Positions 11,298 to 19,289 of a stretch of 64,000 nucleotides of DNA are shown here, one piece after another (positions within the stretch are counted from its first letter, which is position 1; every line of letters starts with the position of its first letter). Below the pieces are notes generated by a model, which ran no database searches, was not told the origin of the DNA, and was given only the letters and a program-made list of their open reading frames with translations. The position numbers were made by a program, and so were the translations under genes. Origin of the DNA: Saccharolobus shibatae B12 (GTDB lineage: Archaea > Thermoproteota > Thermoprotei_A > Sulfolobales > Sulfolobaceae); NCBI RefSeq assembly GCF_019175345.1, contig NZ_CP077717.1:1216001-1280000 (forward strand), in the 5' to 3' direction.

Positions 11298-11504
11298 ATG
11301 AGCTTAACACTTAAGCAAAAGGAAGACCTTCAAAATGTTAAGAAGAAGCTAGAGGATATCTTCGACCCTCCAATATATGAGATACCGATAGAGAAACTAC
11401 CGGAGGATTTAAGGTACTGTCTTGAATACCCTAACGAATGGAAATATGTACAAAAAATAGGTTCATTCTTTAAAAGAATAGTTTATCTTGTGATAAAAAG
11501 TTAA
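11298..11504 (+). CDS. Small hypothetical protein (68 aa)
   Basis: A charged, amphipathic N-terminal helix (LKQKEDLQNVKKKLEDIF) followed by a proline-rich turn (DPPIYEIPIEKLP) and a basic, hydrophobic tail. ATG with GTTGT upstream and an AT-rich spacer. I do not recognise the family. It is isolated: about 285 bases separate it from pckG and 260 from the next feature. Confidence 0.5.
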   Translation: MSLTLKQKEDLQNVKKKLEDIFDPPIYEIPIEKLPEDLRYCLEYPNEWKYVQKIGSFFKRIVYLVIKS

Positions 11505-11765
11505 ATGGAATTTTCATCTCTTTTCTACATATAAGTTGATTAATCTTTCATACTGCGGAATTCAGACAGATGATTTTATTCATTTGAAATTTACTTAAAA
11601 TCTTTTCCTTTAAACTCTCTGTGTAACAATAAAATTTTTACATTGGGTTAAACTTACAATACTATCACTTTATTAATAGACAAGTCTTATGATGAATTGA
11701 AACTAAATTTATACTTTATATGATTTATACTGCACTAACAAAATTGTTGTCCTATATAGTACCGT

Positions 11766-11960
11766 TTATCCATATACTTTCATTTCACTCTTTTTATCTT
11801 CAATCATGATTGAGTGTAGGGACTTAGCCCTCAACCAACTACCCAGCTTCACGGTAGGTGGGTCATGGGACTCCTTAGAGCCCAACGGCACGGGACTCAC
11901 GTCTGTGTACTTCTCACCCTCATCCTTTTGGGCATAGCCCAAATCGGCATCAAGGATCAT
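11766..11960 (-). pseudogene. Probable 3' remnant of a TnpB (IS605-type) gene
   Basis: A 64-residue frame containing PVPLGSKESHDPP and VKLGSWLRAKSLHS. Such tails, rich in Pro/Gly/Ser with little fold, are the translated part of the right-end RNA region of Sulfolobus TnpB elements; no RuvC motif remains. A 20-base stretch about 40 bases further on (GTGAAAAAGGATTCAGCC, from about 12011) recurs at 36900, so it may be part of the same element end. Identification is by resemblance only. Confidence 0.4.
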
Positions 11961-12143
11961 CTTTATCGCAAAATTCTAACATGATCAAATACAAAAAGGT
12001 TTCTGTTAACGTGAAAAAGGATTCAGCCCGTCACAGAGAAGCGAAGGCTTGTCGTTCGTTTTGTTAAGCATAACATAATCAAGAGTGGTGTGTACTTGAT
12101 TACCGTACCCAGAAGAGCTAGAAAGTCCATTTAAGCATCAAGA

Positions 12144-12151
12144 TTTATATA
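12144..12151 (+). promoter_or_regulatory. TATA box for the TIGR00266 gene
   Basis: TTTATATA is centred 26 bases before the ATG at 12173, the spacing of an archaeal promoter whose transcript starts at or near the start codon (leaderless). Confidence 0.55.
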
Positions 12152-12172
12152 TTATGGCTATAAAGAGAGACC

Positions 12173-12871
12173 ATGCCTCAGTATGAAATTCTTGGAAAAG
12201 ATTTACAGTACTTAAAAGTAATGTTAGGTGAAGGAGAAGCAATTTACGCTGATGCAGGGCATATGGTTGCAAAACAAAGTTCAGTGACAATGAAGACTAC
12301 AATGAGGGGTGGATTTTTCGGTGCTTTAAAAAGGGAAATAACAGGCGGATCATTTTTTGTAACTGAATTTTTAGGTCCAGGGGAAGCATACTTATCCGGC
12401 GTCTTTCCTGGCCCAATAGTTCAAATACAACTACAAGGCAATGGAATTCTAGCAGAATCCCATTCTTTCTTATGTGCAGAAAACAGTGTGAATTACGATG
12501 CTACTTTAAATAAGCTAAGTGTAGGATGGTTAGGTGGAGAAGGTATATTTTTAGCGAGGTTTAGGGGTTATGGTAACGTATTCTTGCATGCTTACGGAGG
12601 TTTAATTGAGAAATACCTTAATCCTGGAGAGAAGTTGCAAGTTGAGGCGTCACATTTAATGGCATTTGAGGAAGGTATGAGATATGGTATTCAACCCGTA
12701 GGAGGAATAAAGTCATTGTTGTTCTCTGGAGAGGGTCTATTCTTTGTAAATGTTGAAGGGCCCGGAAAAATATGGCTACATACATTGACTGTTGAACAAT
12801 TAGTAGCCTCATTAAGACCGTATTTACCTCAAGGTCAGCAGGGTGGTCCAGGCTTTAGTATTAGGATATAA
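12173..12871 (+). CDS. TIGR00266 / AIM24 family protein
   Basis: 232 residues, soluble, beta-rich and glycine-rich. The family features are clear: an N-terminal FEILGKDLQ-like start (YEILGKDLQYLKV), GEAIYADAGHMVA, GGFFGALKREITGGSFFVTEF near residue 47, GPGEAYLSG, and a second beta-prism half with GEKLQVEASHLMAFE and GEGLFFVNVEGPGKIWL. Members are widespread in bacteria and archaea and include mitochondrial Aim24; biochemical function is unknown. The C-terminus ends in a short Gly/Gln tail. Confidence 0.9.
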   Translation: MPQYEILGKDLQYLKVMLGEGEAIYADAGHMVAKQSSVTMKTTMRGGFFGALKREITGGSFFVTEFLGPGEAYLSGVFPGPIVQIQLQGNGILAESHSFLCAENSVNYDATLNKLSVGWLGGEGIFLARFRGYGNVFLHAYGGLIEKYLNPGEKLQVEASHLMAFEEGMRYGIQPVGGIKSLLFSGEGLFFVNVEGPGKIWLHTLTVEQLVASLRPYLPQGQQGGPGFSIRI

Positions 12872-13494
12872 TTCCCATTAATTTTATTCTTTTTGTGTTA
12901 AAATGCTACTAACTCTATCTATTATAATGGAGTCTCTATATAATGGAACTATTCTCTTTCCTATCAAGTGTAGTCATAATGTTTATAAAGAGAAATTAGC
13001 ACTGTCAAGGTGAATTAGGGAAGGTTGAGGAACTTGGAAGTACTTTAAGAGGATTGATAAGATATTAACTTACAAAAAATGGGGTTAAGGGGGCGGAAAG
13101 CCTCGCCTCTCTGAGGCGGGGATGGATAGCCCCCTTATAAAGTTTAAATACCTCTTTGGTGGAATTTTTCTTAGTGGCGTTAATGATCCTCCTCTCCAGC
13201 TCGATCGAGGGTTTAATGAGACTGAGGGAGGAGCAACTATCATCTCCATTTTCTATTTCACGGGATCCAGACAGTGTGGATGATGGATCCCCAATTTCCA
13301 AATGGGAGTGGATCTCTGATCCACTCGACTGCCCACCAAATGAGAGATGTAAACCCGAATCAATGGTGGGAACGATGAGCCACTCTGGATGGGAACCCTC
13401 GTCCCTTCCAGGGCGGGGAGCTTCCGGTATAAAAACCTTTCCATCAAAAATCAAGCACAGTCCACACTACTTATGAAAAACAAGACTCTCCTTA

Positions 13495-14445
13495 TCACTC
13501 GTCAGCCTCAAAGGGCTTATTATAGTACAGTACAGCCCAAGTAATAACAGCAAGCTTCCTTGCACAAGCAATAATCAACTCCTTACCCTTCAACCTACCC
13601 TTGTGCTCCTCATAAAAACGCTTGATAACAGGGTTAACCCTAATAGCAGTTAAAGCTGCAAGGTAAAAAGCCCTCCTCAAAACAGCATCACCTTTCTTAG
13701 AAATACCCCTTGAAACAACACCCTTCCCACTAGACTCAACAACCGGATCAAGACCACAATAAGCAACAAACCTCTTCTTATCAGAAAAGCGCCTAACATC
13801 ACCAACCCTAGCCAAAATAATACAACCCAGCGTCCTACCAATACCCGGAATAGTGAAAATCAAACTATCCTTGGGAACAAAATTCTCAAGCTCTTCCTCA
13901 ATCTCCCTCTTCCTACCCTCAAGCCTCTCCAGTTCGCCTAAAAGAAACCTAACCTCAGACAACACTGCATTATCCTCCCCTCTCAATACCTCATTCAAGT
14001 TCTCCCTGGACAAACTATCCCTATATCCTAGAAGTACTAAATCCCTCCTCAACCTGTTCTTAACCCTAACAATACTCCTTGTCACAAAATCCCATTGGCT
14101 TGTTAACTCCCTAGCCTCACTCGTTATAAACTCACTACCCATATTAACAACTAATTCCGCAAGCTTTTTAGCATCATTCTTATCACTCTTCTTACCCCTA
14201 AAATCCTTAAACTTCTTGAGCACCAAGGGGTTAATAATCCTAACATCATACTCATTACCCAAATACTTAACCAAGTTAATGTGGTAAACTCCAGTACTTT
14301 CAATACCTATCTTGCAACCCTTAGGCAAGATTTGCTTTACTCCCTCAAACCCTTGCTTATTATTAGGAAACTCGTAAAACTTACCTTGGAAATACACTAC
14401 TAATTTATCTTTTGATACATCTATTCCTGCAACTGGGGCCTCCAT
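13495..14445 (-). CDS. IS110-family DEDD recombinase/transposase
   Basis: 316 residues. RuvC-like DEDD residues are visible: Asp9 (AGIDVSKDKL), Glu49 (IGIESTGVYH), and Asp88/Asp91 (KKSDKNDAKK). The C-terminal transposase_20 domain carries PGIGRTLGCIILA near residue 200 and RGISKKG with the candidate serine nucleophile Ser249. IS110 enzymes cut and strand-exchange at a dinucleotide core, guided by a bridge RNA encoded in the same element. The gene looks intact, unlike copy 2 which lacks one Ala next to Asp91. Confidence 0.92.
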   Translation of the reverse strand: MEAPVAGIDVSKDKLVVYFQGKFYEFPNNKQGFEGVKQILPKGCKIGIESTGVYHINLVKYLGNEYDVRIINPLVLKKFKDFRGKKSDKNDAKKLAELVVNMGSEFITSEARELTSQWDFVTRSIVRVKNRLRRDLVLLGYRDSLSRENLNEVLRGEDNAVLSEVRFLLGELERLEGRKREIEEELENFVPKDSLIFTIPGIGRTLGCIILARVGDVRRFSDKKRFVAYCGLDPVVESSGKGVVSRGISKKGDAVLRRAFYLAALTAIRVNPVIKRFYEEHKGRLKGKELIIACARKLAVITWAVLYYNKPFEADE

Positions 14446-14580
14446 ATATACTCACCCTTATGTTTTATTCGGGCTTCAAGCCCAACTTCCGGTACGAATT
14501 TGGAGGCGGGCCAAGCTCCCCGTCGAGCTCTAAGCCCAAGGAAGTCAACGGCCTCAACCCCAGTCAGATCTGTATTACGC
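14446..14580 (-). ncRNA. Candidate IS110 bridge RNA, copy 1
   Basis: Lies between a left-end TATA box (14597-14606) and the recombinase ATG. 5' to 3' on the minus strand: a perfect stem GTCAGATCTG / CAGATCTGAC; an internal loop closed by TTGAGGC / GCCTCCAA; within it TTGACTTCCT (14539-14548), a small GGGC/GCTC hairpin and ACGGGGAGC (14515-14523); then TACCGGAAGTT (14484-14494), a GGGCTT/AAGCCC hairpin and ACATAAGG (about 14456-14463). The first pair fits the target CTGACTTGCTCCCCGCC and the second pair fits the donor ends TACCGGAAG-CT-TATATAA. The order target loop then donor loop agrees with IS621. Confidence 0.75.
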
Positions 14581-14615
14581 AGATCTGACTAATATGTTTT
14601 ATATAAGCAAGTCAG

Positions 14616-14959
14616 AAGTTTATGATGTCTTTGACTAGTTTAGTGCAGAACTCAAAACAGTAAATTTTGACGAAAGGGACTATTTCCAGTAAGGGCTTTC
14701 TTTAGGACTTTAAAGGATTATCTTTATTCAATAAACTTTTGCTCCCCTGGAATTCTAATAAATTTTGGATAACCATTTAACTCTTAACCTTCTTCGGTTC
14801 ATGGCTTTTTTACGCTCAACTATTTTTGATAAATAAGAATGGATAATGATAAATTTTAAATATTTCAAATTTTTATCCTAGTTTTTATGCCTTCATAGAA
14901 CTTAACCTCTTTCAGTCCTAGTCATAAAATTTATATATTACTAATTCTTCATTTCTACT
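14616..14959. other. Intergenic, no gene recognised; vapB promoter at the right
   Basis: AT-rich sequence with no frame or repeat I can support. A TATA box (TTTATATA, 14930-14937) sits 26 bases before the vapB ATG, fitting a leaderless vapBC transcript. Confidence 0.5.
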
Positions 14960-15193
14960 ATGAAAAGGAACGTGTCGAAAGTTACTAGGAATTATCAATT
15001 AACTATACCTCTTGAGATTAGGGAGTTTCTCGGTATAAAAGAAGGTGAATATGTTGAGTTTGAGATTGATGATGGGAAGGTTGTAATTAAACCCCTTAGA
15101 AAGAAGTGGAGTACTGTGAAACTGCGTAAACAAGTAAGTGTTGAAGAAATTGAAGAAATCGCTAACAGTGCATTTGAAAATGATAGTAGTTGA
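14960..15193 (+). CDS. AbrB/SpoVT-type antitoxin (VapB)
   Basis: 77 residues with the swapped-hairpin DNA-binding domain: VTRNYQLTIPLEIREFLGIKEGEYVEFEI at residues 8-36, then a charged tail that would wrap the toxin. It overlaps the PIN gene by 14 bases, the usual translational coupling of vapBC. It should bind its own promoter and neutralise the toxin. Confidence 0.88.
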   Translation: MKRNVSKVTRNYQLTIPLEIREFLGIKEGEYVEFEIDDGKVVIKPLRKKWSTVKLRKQVSVEEIEEIANSAFENDSS

Positions 15194-15572
15194 TACTAAC
15201 GTTTTAGTTTACGCTACATTCGAGGACTCTAAATATCATAAGGAAAGTGTTAATATTATACAAAGGGAAGACGTGATAATTCCACAAATAGTCGTTTATG
15301 AGTATCTAAAAGTGTTAAGTGAGCTGGTTCCGGATTTGAACTTTGTAAAAACAAAGACTGAGGAATTAACAGAGTTTAATATAGTGTGTGAGGATATGAA
15401 TATAATATTACAAGCTATTAATCTTATTAAAAATACAAAACTCTCTCTAAAAAACATTAATGATTTTATAATTCTCTCTTTCTCTCTCTATACAAAGAGT
15501 TCCTTAGCAACATTCGATGTAAAACTGAGGAAATTAGCTGAAAAGAATGGTGTCAATGTTCTTCCAAGCTGA
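15180..15572 (+). CDS. PIN-domain ribonuclease toxin (VapC)
   Basis: 130 residues from ATG at 15180 (the frame is open earlier but MIVVDTNVL is the canonical PIN start). Acidic metal-binding residues: Asp5, Glu41, Asp95 and Asp113 (TFDVKLRK). The stop TGA belongs to the CTGACTT motif that begins the IS605/IS110 fragment at 15569, so the last residue or two are element-derived and the native C-terminus has been replaced. The fold is complete, so activity may be retained. Confidence 0.85.
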   Translation: MIVVDTNVLVYATFEDSKYHKESVNIIQREDVIIPQIVVYEYLKVLSELVPDLNFVKTKTEELTEFNIVCEDMNIILQAINLIKNTKLSLKNINDFIILSFSLYTKSSLATFDVKLRKLAEKNGVNVLPS

Positions 15573-15838
15573 CTTCATTATATAAAACATATTTTAGCTA
15601 GGTCTGAGCATAGATATCGGGCTGGGGTATGCGGATCGTTGACTTCCTTTAGTGTAAAGCTAAGACGGTAGCTTGGGCCGCCTACAAACCTGCAGTTGGC
15701 TTGAAGCCCGAATAAAACATAAGGGTATACATGGAGGCTTCGGTTTCAAGAACAGATGTATCAAAGGACAAACTGGTCTTGTGCTTTCAAGATTTATGAG
15801 TTTCCTAATTACAAGCAAGATTTTGAGGAGGTAAAGAG
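15569..15838 (+). mobile_element. Decayed left end of an IS110 element, with its leader RNA region and start of recombinase
   Basis: Starts with CTGACTTC (the right terminus of the 355-bp element), then ATTATATAAAACAT (IS110 left end), a degenerate leader retaining GTTGACTTCC and AGCTTGG, GGCTTGAAGCCCG, and a recombinase start (SKDKLV) with in-frame stops. It breaks off at AAAGAGG, where another repeat begins. So this was probably a third composite of the 355-bp element with IS110. Confidence 0.75.
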
Positions 15839-15890
15839 GCACTACATCCTATGCCTTTAACAGATCTAAGTTTGCAACAGTGGGAAGAAA
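15838..15890 (+). repeat. Repeat R, fragment
   Basis: GGCACTACATCC...CCTTTAACAGATCTAAG resembles the R motif found also at 17806, 35167 (minus), 46368 and 50098. The parent element is not recognised; it may be an insertion-sequence end. Confidence 0.5.
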
Positions 15891-16121
15891 AAGGTTATAG
15901 GATTACGTCAATGTATATTGATCCAGAGATCCCTTTTTTTAGGTTGAAAAGGCGGGAAAAAAGGGAAATATATCTAGAGGAAACAATTAGTTTTCTAAAA
16001 GAAACCATAATTATAGTTAAGTGGTAATATCTCATACGTAAGGACAGGATAGTTCAGTAATACAAGTAATACTTAATATCTGCTAAAATGATTTTTAAAG
16101 TACAAACTCAATATTATAAAT

Positions 16122-16643
16122 ATGCCAATTATAGTTAGGAAGGTTCATAAAAAGGCTGATGGTAGCACTATTTGGATAAGAGTAGGAGAATCACCCCCAG
16201 TAATAAAAGATGGAAATGTAATTGATGGTGGGTTTTTTATAAGAATCGGTGACGATAAAAGTGATAAAATAATTAGATTATCTGACCAAGAGGCTTTAGA
16301 TATAGCATATAGGATAATAGAGGCTTATAGGAGGCATGTTAGGATTTTCACTAAACTGGACGAGCTTTCATATGAACAATATAAGAGAAGTAAGGAAGTT
16401 GTAAAAGATGAAGAAGATGAAGAAGAAATTGAAAAGATAGAAGAAAAAAGGAATTTAACTCCAGATAAAATTGAGGCTGAATTGATAGATTATTTAACAG
16501 CGGCGGGAGGAGAAACAACATTAGATAAGGTTAGAGAAGATTTAGGAGAAGAATACGCTGCATACTTAAGAACGATGAAAAATAAGGGAATAATAATTGA
16601 GGGAACCAGAGTTAAATTAGGTAAAAACTTTAAAAATACTTAG
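16122..16643 (+). CDS. Hypothetical protein with C-terminal winged-helix-like segment
   Basis: 173 residues. N-terminal part beta-rich (PIIVRKVHKKADGSTIWIRVG), a helical middle, a very acidic/lysine linker at residues 96-112 (EDEEDEEEIEKIEEK), and a C-terminal LIDYLTAAGGETTLDKVREDL segment that looks like a small helix-turn-helix. A TTTTTAAA box lies 26 bases upstream of the ATG. No family recognised; may be a chromatin or plasmid-derived DNA-binding protein, which is speculation. Confidence 0.6.
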   Translation: MPIIVRKVHKKADGSTIWIRVGESPPVIKDGNVIDGGFFIRIGDDKSDKIIRLSDQEALDIAYRIIEAYRRHVRIFTKLDELSYEQYKRSKEVVKDEEDEEEIEKIEEKRNLTPDKIEAELIDYLTAAGGETTLDKVREDLGEEYAAYLRTMKNKGIIIEGTRVKLGKNFKNT

Positions 16644-16783
16644 ATGATGAGAGTGTCTTCTCATAAAATTAGCTTATTTTCGAAAAGTATGTAATATATA
16701 AGATATTGATTATTGAATAAACATTTATATATAAGATTGTAAAAATTTTATATAGTTGATAGAAATCAATAATCTCTATCTCG

Positions 16784-16906
16784 TAGTGTTGTCATTAGTA
16801 TATAAATTTATTAATAAAAGGTAAATCTCTACAAACAATGGATGTAAAAATAACGTTTTGTATACCTTCTTCTAATATAGAAATATAAATATCTCAATGA
16901 CGACAT
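16784..16906 (-). repeat. IS1-derived MITE, about 123 bp
   Basis: Inverted termini TAGTGTTGTCATTA and TCAATGACGACA; interior matches the MITEs at 54996-55116 and 58032-58166 in reverse orientation (AAATCTCTACAAA, AACGTTTTGTATACC). No coding capacity. Confidence 0.75.
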
Positions 16907-16965
16907 CAAGGACATACTTACGCACTTGGGCATAACTTTTAATCTTAATTCGTAAATTAAATTAG

Positions 16966-17394
16966 ATGATACCGAGAAAGTACAGGGAGTTCGCTAAGGC
17001 CTATTTCACAATTGCTGTGAGGGACATCCAGAGGGCTAAACAAGCTCTTTCGTTGAAAGATTACCCAGAGTGTTTCTTTTATTCGCAACAATCGGTAGAG
17101 AAGAGTGTTAAAGCTATGCTTGAGGTTAAGCTGGTGTTTAAAAAAGAACACGATTTAGTGGCTGATGCCTCTAATTATTTACAAGAATTAGGGAAAGATT
17201 TGGATACAGTTCTCGACGCGTTGGACTATTTATCGGGTGGTTGGAGTATATCTAGGTATCCCGTAATCAACGGACAAGACATAAAAACACCGGAAGAAAT
17301 AATCACTGAGGAGATGTGTAAACAAGGGATAGAGTACTCAGAGAAGGTGTTGAAAATTGCTGAATCTTTCCTTAGAAAATATGGAATTATTTAA
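16966..17394 (+). CDS. HEPN-domain protein (HEPN/MNT toxin-antitoxin module)
   Basis: 142 residues, all-helical. AYFTIAVRDIQRAKQAL and ECFFYSQQSVEKSVKAMLE (residues 11-48) are the two core HEPN helices. HEPN partners of minimal nucleotidyltransferases act as RNases or as substrates of AMPylation by the MNT partner. The canonical R-x4-6-H is not clean here (KKEHDLVAD near residue 59), so catalytic competence is uncertain. Overlaps the MNT gene by 14 bases. Confidence 0.85.
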   Translation: MIPRKYREFAKAYFTIAVRDIQRAKQALSLKDYPECFFYSQQSVEKSVKAMLEVKLVFKKEHDLVADASNYLQELGKDLDTVLDALDYLSGGWSISRYPVINGQDIKTPEEIITEEMCKQGIEYSEKVLKIAESFLRKYGII

Positions 17395-17797
17395 GTTAGC
17401 AAGAGAGAAGTTAATACGAGATGATGTTTTAGCAATAATATTCTTCGGTAGTAGGGTAATAGGTAAGTACAGAAAAGATTCCGACGTTGATGTAATAATC
17501 GTAGTTAAAAAAGGCGGTAATAAGGACTTTTCTAAGGAGAGACTTTCATTCCTTAAGGAGACGAGTGTAAGGCTAGACACAACAGTTTTTGACGAGGAGG
17601 AGTTCAAGGAGAACTTAACTTTAGGCACAGTAATGATGGGTGTTAGCATAGCATATTGTATAGTCTTTGATAAGATGGGGGCTAAGGAACTATTGGAGAA
17701 ATACTGTGATGAAATTAAGCCTTATAACGTCGTGTTAATCCTGCCTTATGGTAAATTTACAGTTGGTAGGACTATAAGGAAGTGCATAATGGAATAA
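17381..17797 (+). CDS. Minimal nucleotidyltransferase (MNT) antitoxin
   Basis: 138 residues from ATG 17381. The pol-beta superfamily signature is GSRVIGKYRKDSDVDVI, with Gly23-Ser24 and metal ligands Asp35 and Asp37. A third acidic residue is likely in RLDTTVFDEEEF. Coupled to the HEPN gene; the pair forms a known archaeal toxin-antitoxin type in which MNT modifies HEPN. Confidence 0.85.
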   Translation: MELFKLAREKLIRDDVLAIIFFGSRVIGKYRKDSDVDVIIVVKKGGNKDFSKERLSFLKETSVRLDTTVFDEEEFKENLTLGTVMMGVSIAYCIVFDKMGAKELLEKYCDEIKPYNVVLILPYGKFTVGRTIRKCIME

Positions 17798-17805
17798 TAT
17801 AGTCT

Positions 17806-17870
17806 TTTTCATAATAGGCTCTATATGCTCCGTCTCTAACAAACCTAAGTTTTGCAATCGTGGGAGTTGC
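17806..17870 (+). repeat. Repeat R, copy
   Basis: CTTTTTCATAATAGGC...CTCTAACAAACCTAAG then GCAATCGTGGGAGTTGC. Same motif as 35167-35236 on the opposite strand. Confidence 0.6.
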
Positions 17871-17957
17871 AAAGGGGGACTAGAAGGGATTACCAAATAG
17901 CAGTTATTCTGCTTTAACGTAACTTAAAAATTCTCATCAAACCTATAGCACCTCCTA

Positions 17958-18190
17958 AATGAATTTTAACGAACCGGAGAAACTCCTCCACCTTTCTGCT
18001 CAATCCCTTCATCTTCAATATTCCAACTAAGGAATTGAAAGACTTAATGAAATCACTCTATCAATGCTCAGCTTCTTCTCGGACTTCACAGCTTTCAATC
18101 AACCAAATGCAAAATTAAAAACTTCATCGGTAGTACTGAAAACCTTGTATCACCGAGGGAAATTAGAACAAGTACTATTAAGAAGTTTGA
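17958..18190 (+). pseudogene. Probable transposase remnant
   Basis: Broken plus-strand frames contain NFNEPEKLLHLSAQSL, then after a stop LNEITLSMLSFFSDFTAFN, then KTLYHRGKLEQVLLR. The pattern suggests the N-terminus of a transposase with several lesions. It stops at the 300-bp element starting at 18208. Family unknown. Confidence 0.35.
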
Positions 18191-18207
18191 TGCTAGGTTT
18201 TTGATGA

Positions 18208-18506
18208 GTGTTTACCCATGGCGTAACTCACGCTTACTTTTAATTACTTCTAATTCCACGGGCACCCTTCTTAAGGGATCATACACAGTCACCCTTAACT
18301 CATTGGGGCTAGTCGAGGGAAACACCATTATCCTCCCATCCACACTTATCACTCCTAAAACCTCGTGAGCAAAGCCCATCATCAGTAGGGAGTTCATCAA
18401 TATATGGTATTGAGGTAATACTACATGAACATAATCATAATATAAAGATGATATTGAGAAATGATTAAAAAAGTAATTAAAAGCTATGCAAAAATGCTAC
18501 AGTCTT
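18208..18506. mobile_element. 300-bp repeat element, copy 2
   Basis: Same ends and extent as 5193-5492, about 85 percent alike by eye. The vestigial minus-strand frame is more intact here (62 residues: LLMMGFAHEVLGVISVDG, MVFPSTSPNELRVTVYDPL). A shorter piece of the same element is at 51663-51755. Confidence 0.65.
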
Positions 18507-18581
18507 GGACTTATATTGGCCTAAGTTTATAGTAAGTATACATACCGTAAACTTTTTACTAATAAAGATATAGTTTAAATT

Positions 18582-18812
18582 ATGGGAAAGACCGTAGTAA
18601 TTTCCGTTCGAATTCCAGAGGAGTTAGAAAGGGAATTAAAAAAGTATGGTATAAATGAAGTTGAAGTAATTAGAAAGGCTTTAATAAATGAAGTTAAGAA
18701 GGCTAAGGCTAAGGAATTAGAGGAAAGAATAAATGAAGTTGCGGATATATTAAAGAAAATACCGTTTGAGGATGTAGTAAAGAGCATTAGAGAAGATAGG
18801 GAAAGTAGATGA
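18582..18812 (+). CDS. Ribbon-helix-helix-like antitoxin (VapB type)
   Basis: 76 residues. The N-terminal KTVVISVRIPEELERELKK is a beta strand plus helix typical of RHH DNA-binding antitoxins, followed by a long charged helix. Its ATGA stop/start overlap with the PIN gene shows coupling. Confidence 0.82.
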   Translation: MGKTVVISVRIPEELERELKKYGINEVEVIRKALINEVKKAKAKELEERINEVADILKKIPFEDVVKSIREDRESR

Positions 18813-19198
18813 GTTACGTATTTGACTCCTCATCAATTTATAAAGCATTTTCATTTAATAAATTAAATATTCTAGGAGGAAACTATACTGTAATTCTATC
18901 GAAATTCGAGTTAGGAAATGTTATATGGAAAGAGGTCACAATATTTAAAAGGATTACTGAAGGTGAGGGTGAGAAATTATATCAGTTTTTACTTAAAGTC
19001 CTTGAAACTATGAATTTAGAAGACGTAAAATATGATGAAGTTGAAAAGATTGCTATTAAGAATAGAATCTCGTTCTACGATGCATCTTACGTTTGGCTTG
19101 CAAGAAATTTAAGTTTACCGTTAATCACTGAAGATGAGAAACTAAGGAAAAAAGCTAATGGATTTGTAAGTGTAATGTCTTTGGAAGAAATTAAATGA
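18809..19198 (+). CDS. PIN-domain toxin (VapC)
   Basis: 129 residues, ATG overlapping the antitoxin stop by 4 bases. Acidic residues: Asp6 (YVFDSSSIY), Glu in SKFELGNVIW, Asp in SFYDASYVWLA, and TEDEKLRKKA. Intact and of normal length. Confidence 0.87.
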   Translation: MSYVFDSSSIYKAFSFNKLNILGGNYTVILSKFELGNVIWKEVTIFKRITEGEGEKLYQFLLKVLETMNLEDVKYDEVEKIAIKNRISFYDASYVWLARNLSLPLITEDEKLRKKANGFVSVMSLEEIK

Positions 19199-19289
19199 AT
19201 AGTACGTTATAGTCCTCTTAAGTTAAACTTTCCTTATGGTTAACTCTATGGTAAGTTAAATTTTAGTAATCGTTAAACGAATATGCTTT

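Larger units (their letters stand above)
13421..14607 (-). mobile_element. IS110-family element, ISC1190-like, copy 1
   Basis: Ends are fixed by comparing with the empty site at 40242-40260: on the minus strand the target CTGACTTG-CT-CCCCGCC has become CTGACTTG-CT-TATATAAAAC ... TACCGGAAG-CT-CCCCGCC, so the core dinucleotide is CT and 1187 bp are inserted without other duplication. There are no long inverted repeats, as expected for IS110. Order from the left end: TATA-like TTATATAAAA, about 130 bases of structured non-coding DNA (bridge RNA), recombinase gene, about 70 bases to the right end. Confidence 0.85.
13074..14615 (+). mobile_element. IS605-type 355-bp non-autonomous element carrying an IS110 copy (composite, copy 1)
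   Basis: It lies directly 3' of TTAC (13070-13073) and ends AAGTCAG at 14615. Left end: hairpin GGGGGCGGAAAGCCTCGCC / GGCGGGGATGGATAGCCCCC, closely like the left hairpin of the TnpB elements in this window. Right end: CCCTCGTCCCTTCCAGGGCGGGGAGC plus AAGTCAG, now separated by the 1187-bp IS110 element 13421-14607. The interior (13156-13425) encodes only a TnpB-like C-terminal tail (KWEWISDPLDCPPNE, ESMVGTM). No TnpA or TnpB catalytic domain remains. The same composite with the same junctions is at 31672-33208, and the version without IS110 at 40242-41822. Confidence 0.85.

Noticed and set aside
13156-13476. Open frame of 106 residues (and its repeats at 31754 and 40223) as an independent gene
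   Set aside because: It lies in a multicopy element, varies by indels between copies, and looks like a translated TnpB tail over structured right-end DNA, not a free-standing protein.
13853-14287. 144-residue plus-strand frame antisense to the IS110 recombinase (also 32449-32880)
   Set aside because: Shadow of the recombinase gene; leucine/serine-rich nonsense composition and repeated only because the element is.
15851-16027. 58-residue frame MPLTDLSLQQWEE...
   Set aside because: Its start codon and first residues fall in repeat R, so at most it is a truncated gene end; nothing recognisable in the remainder.
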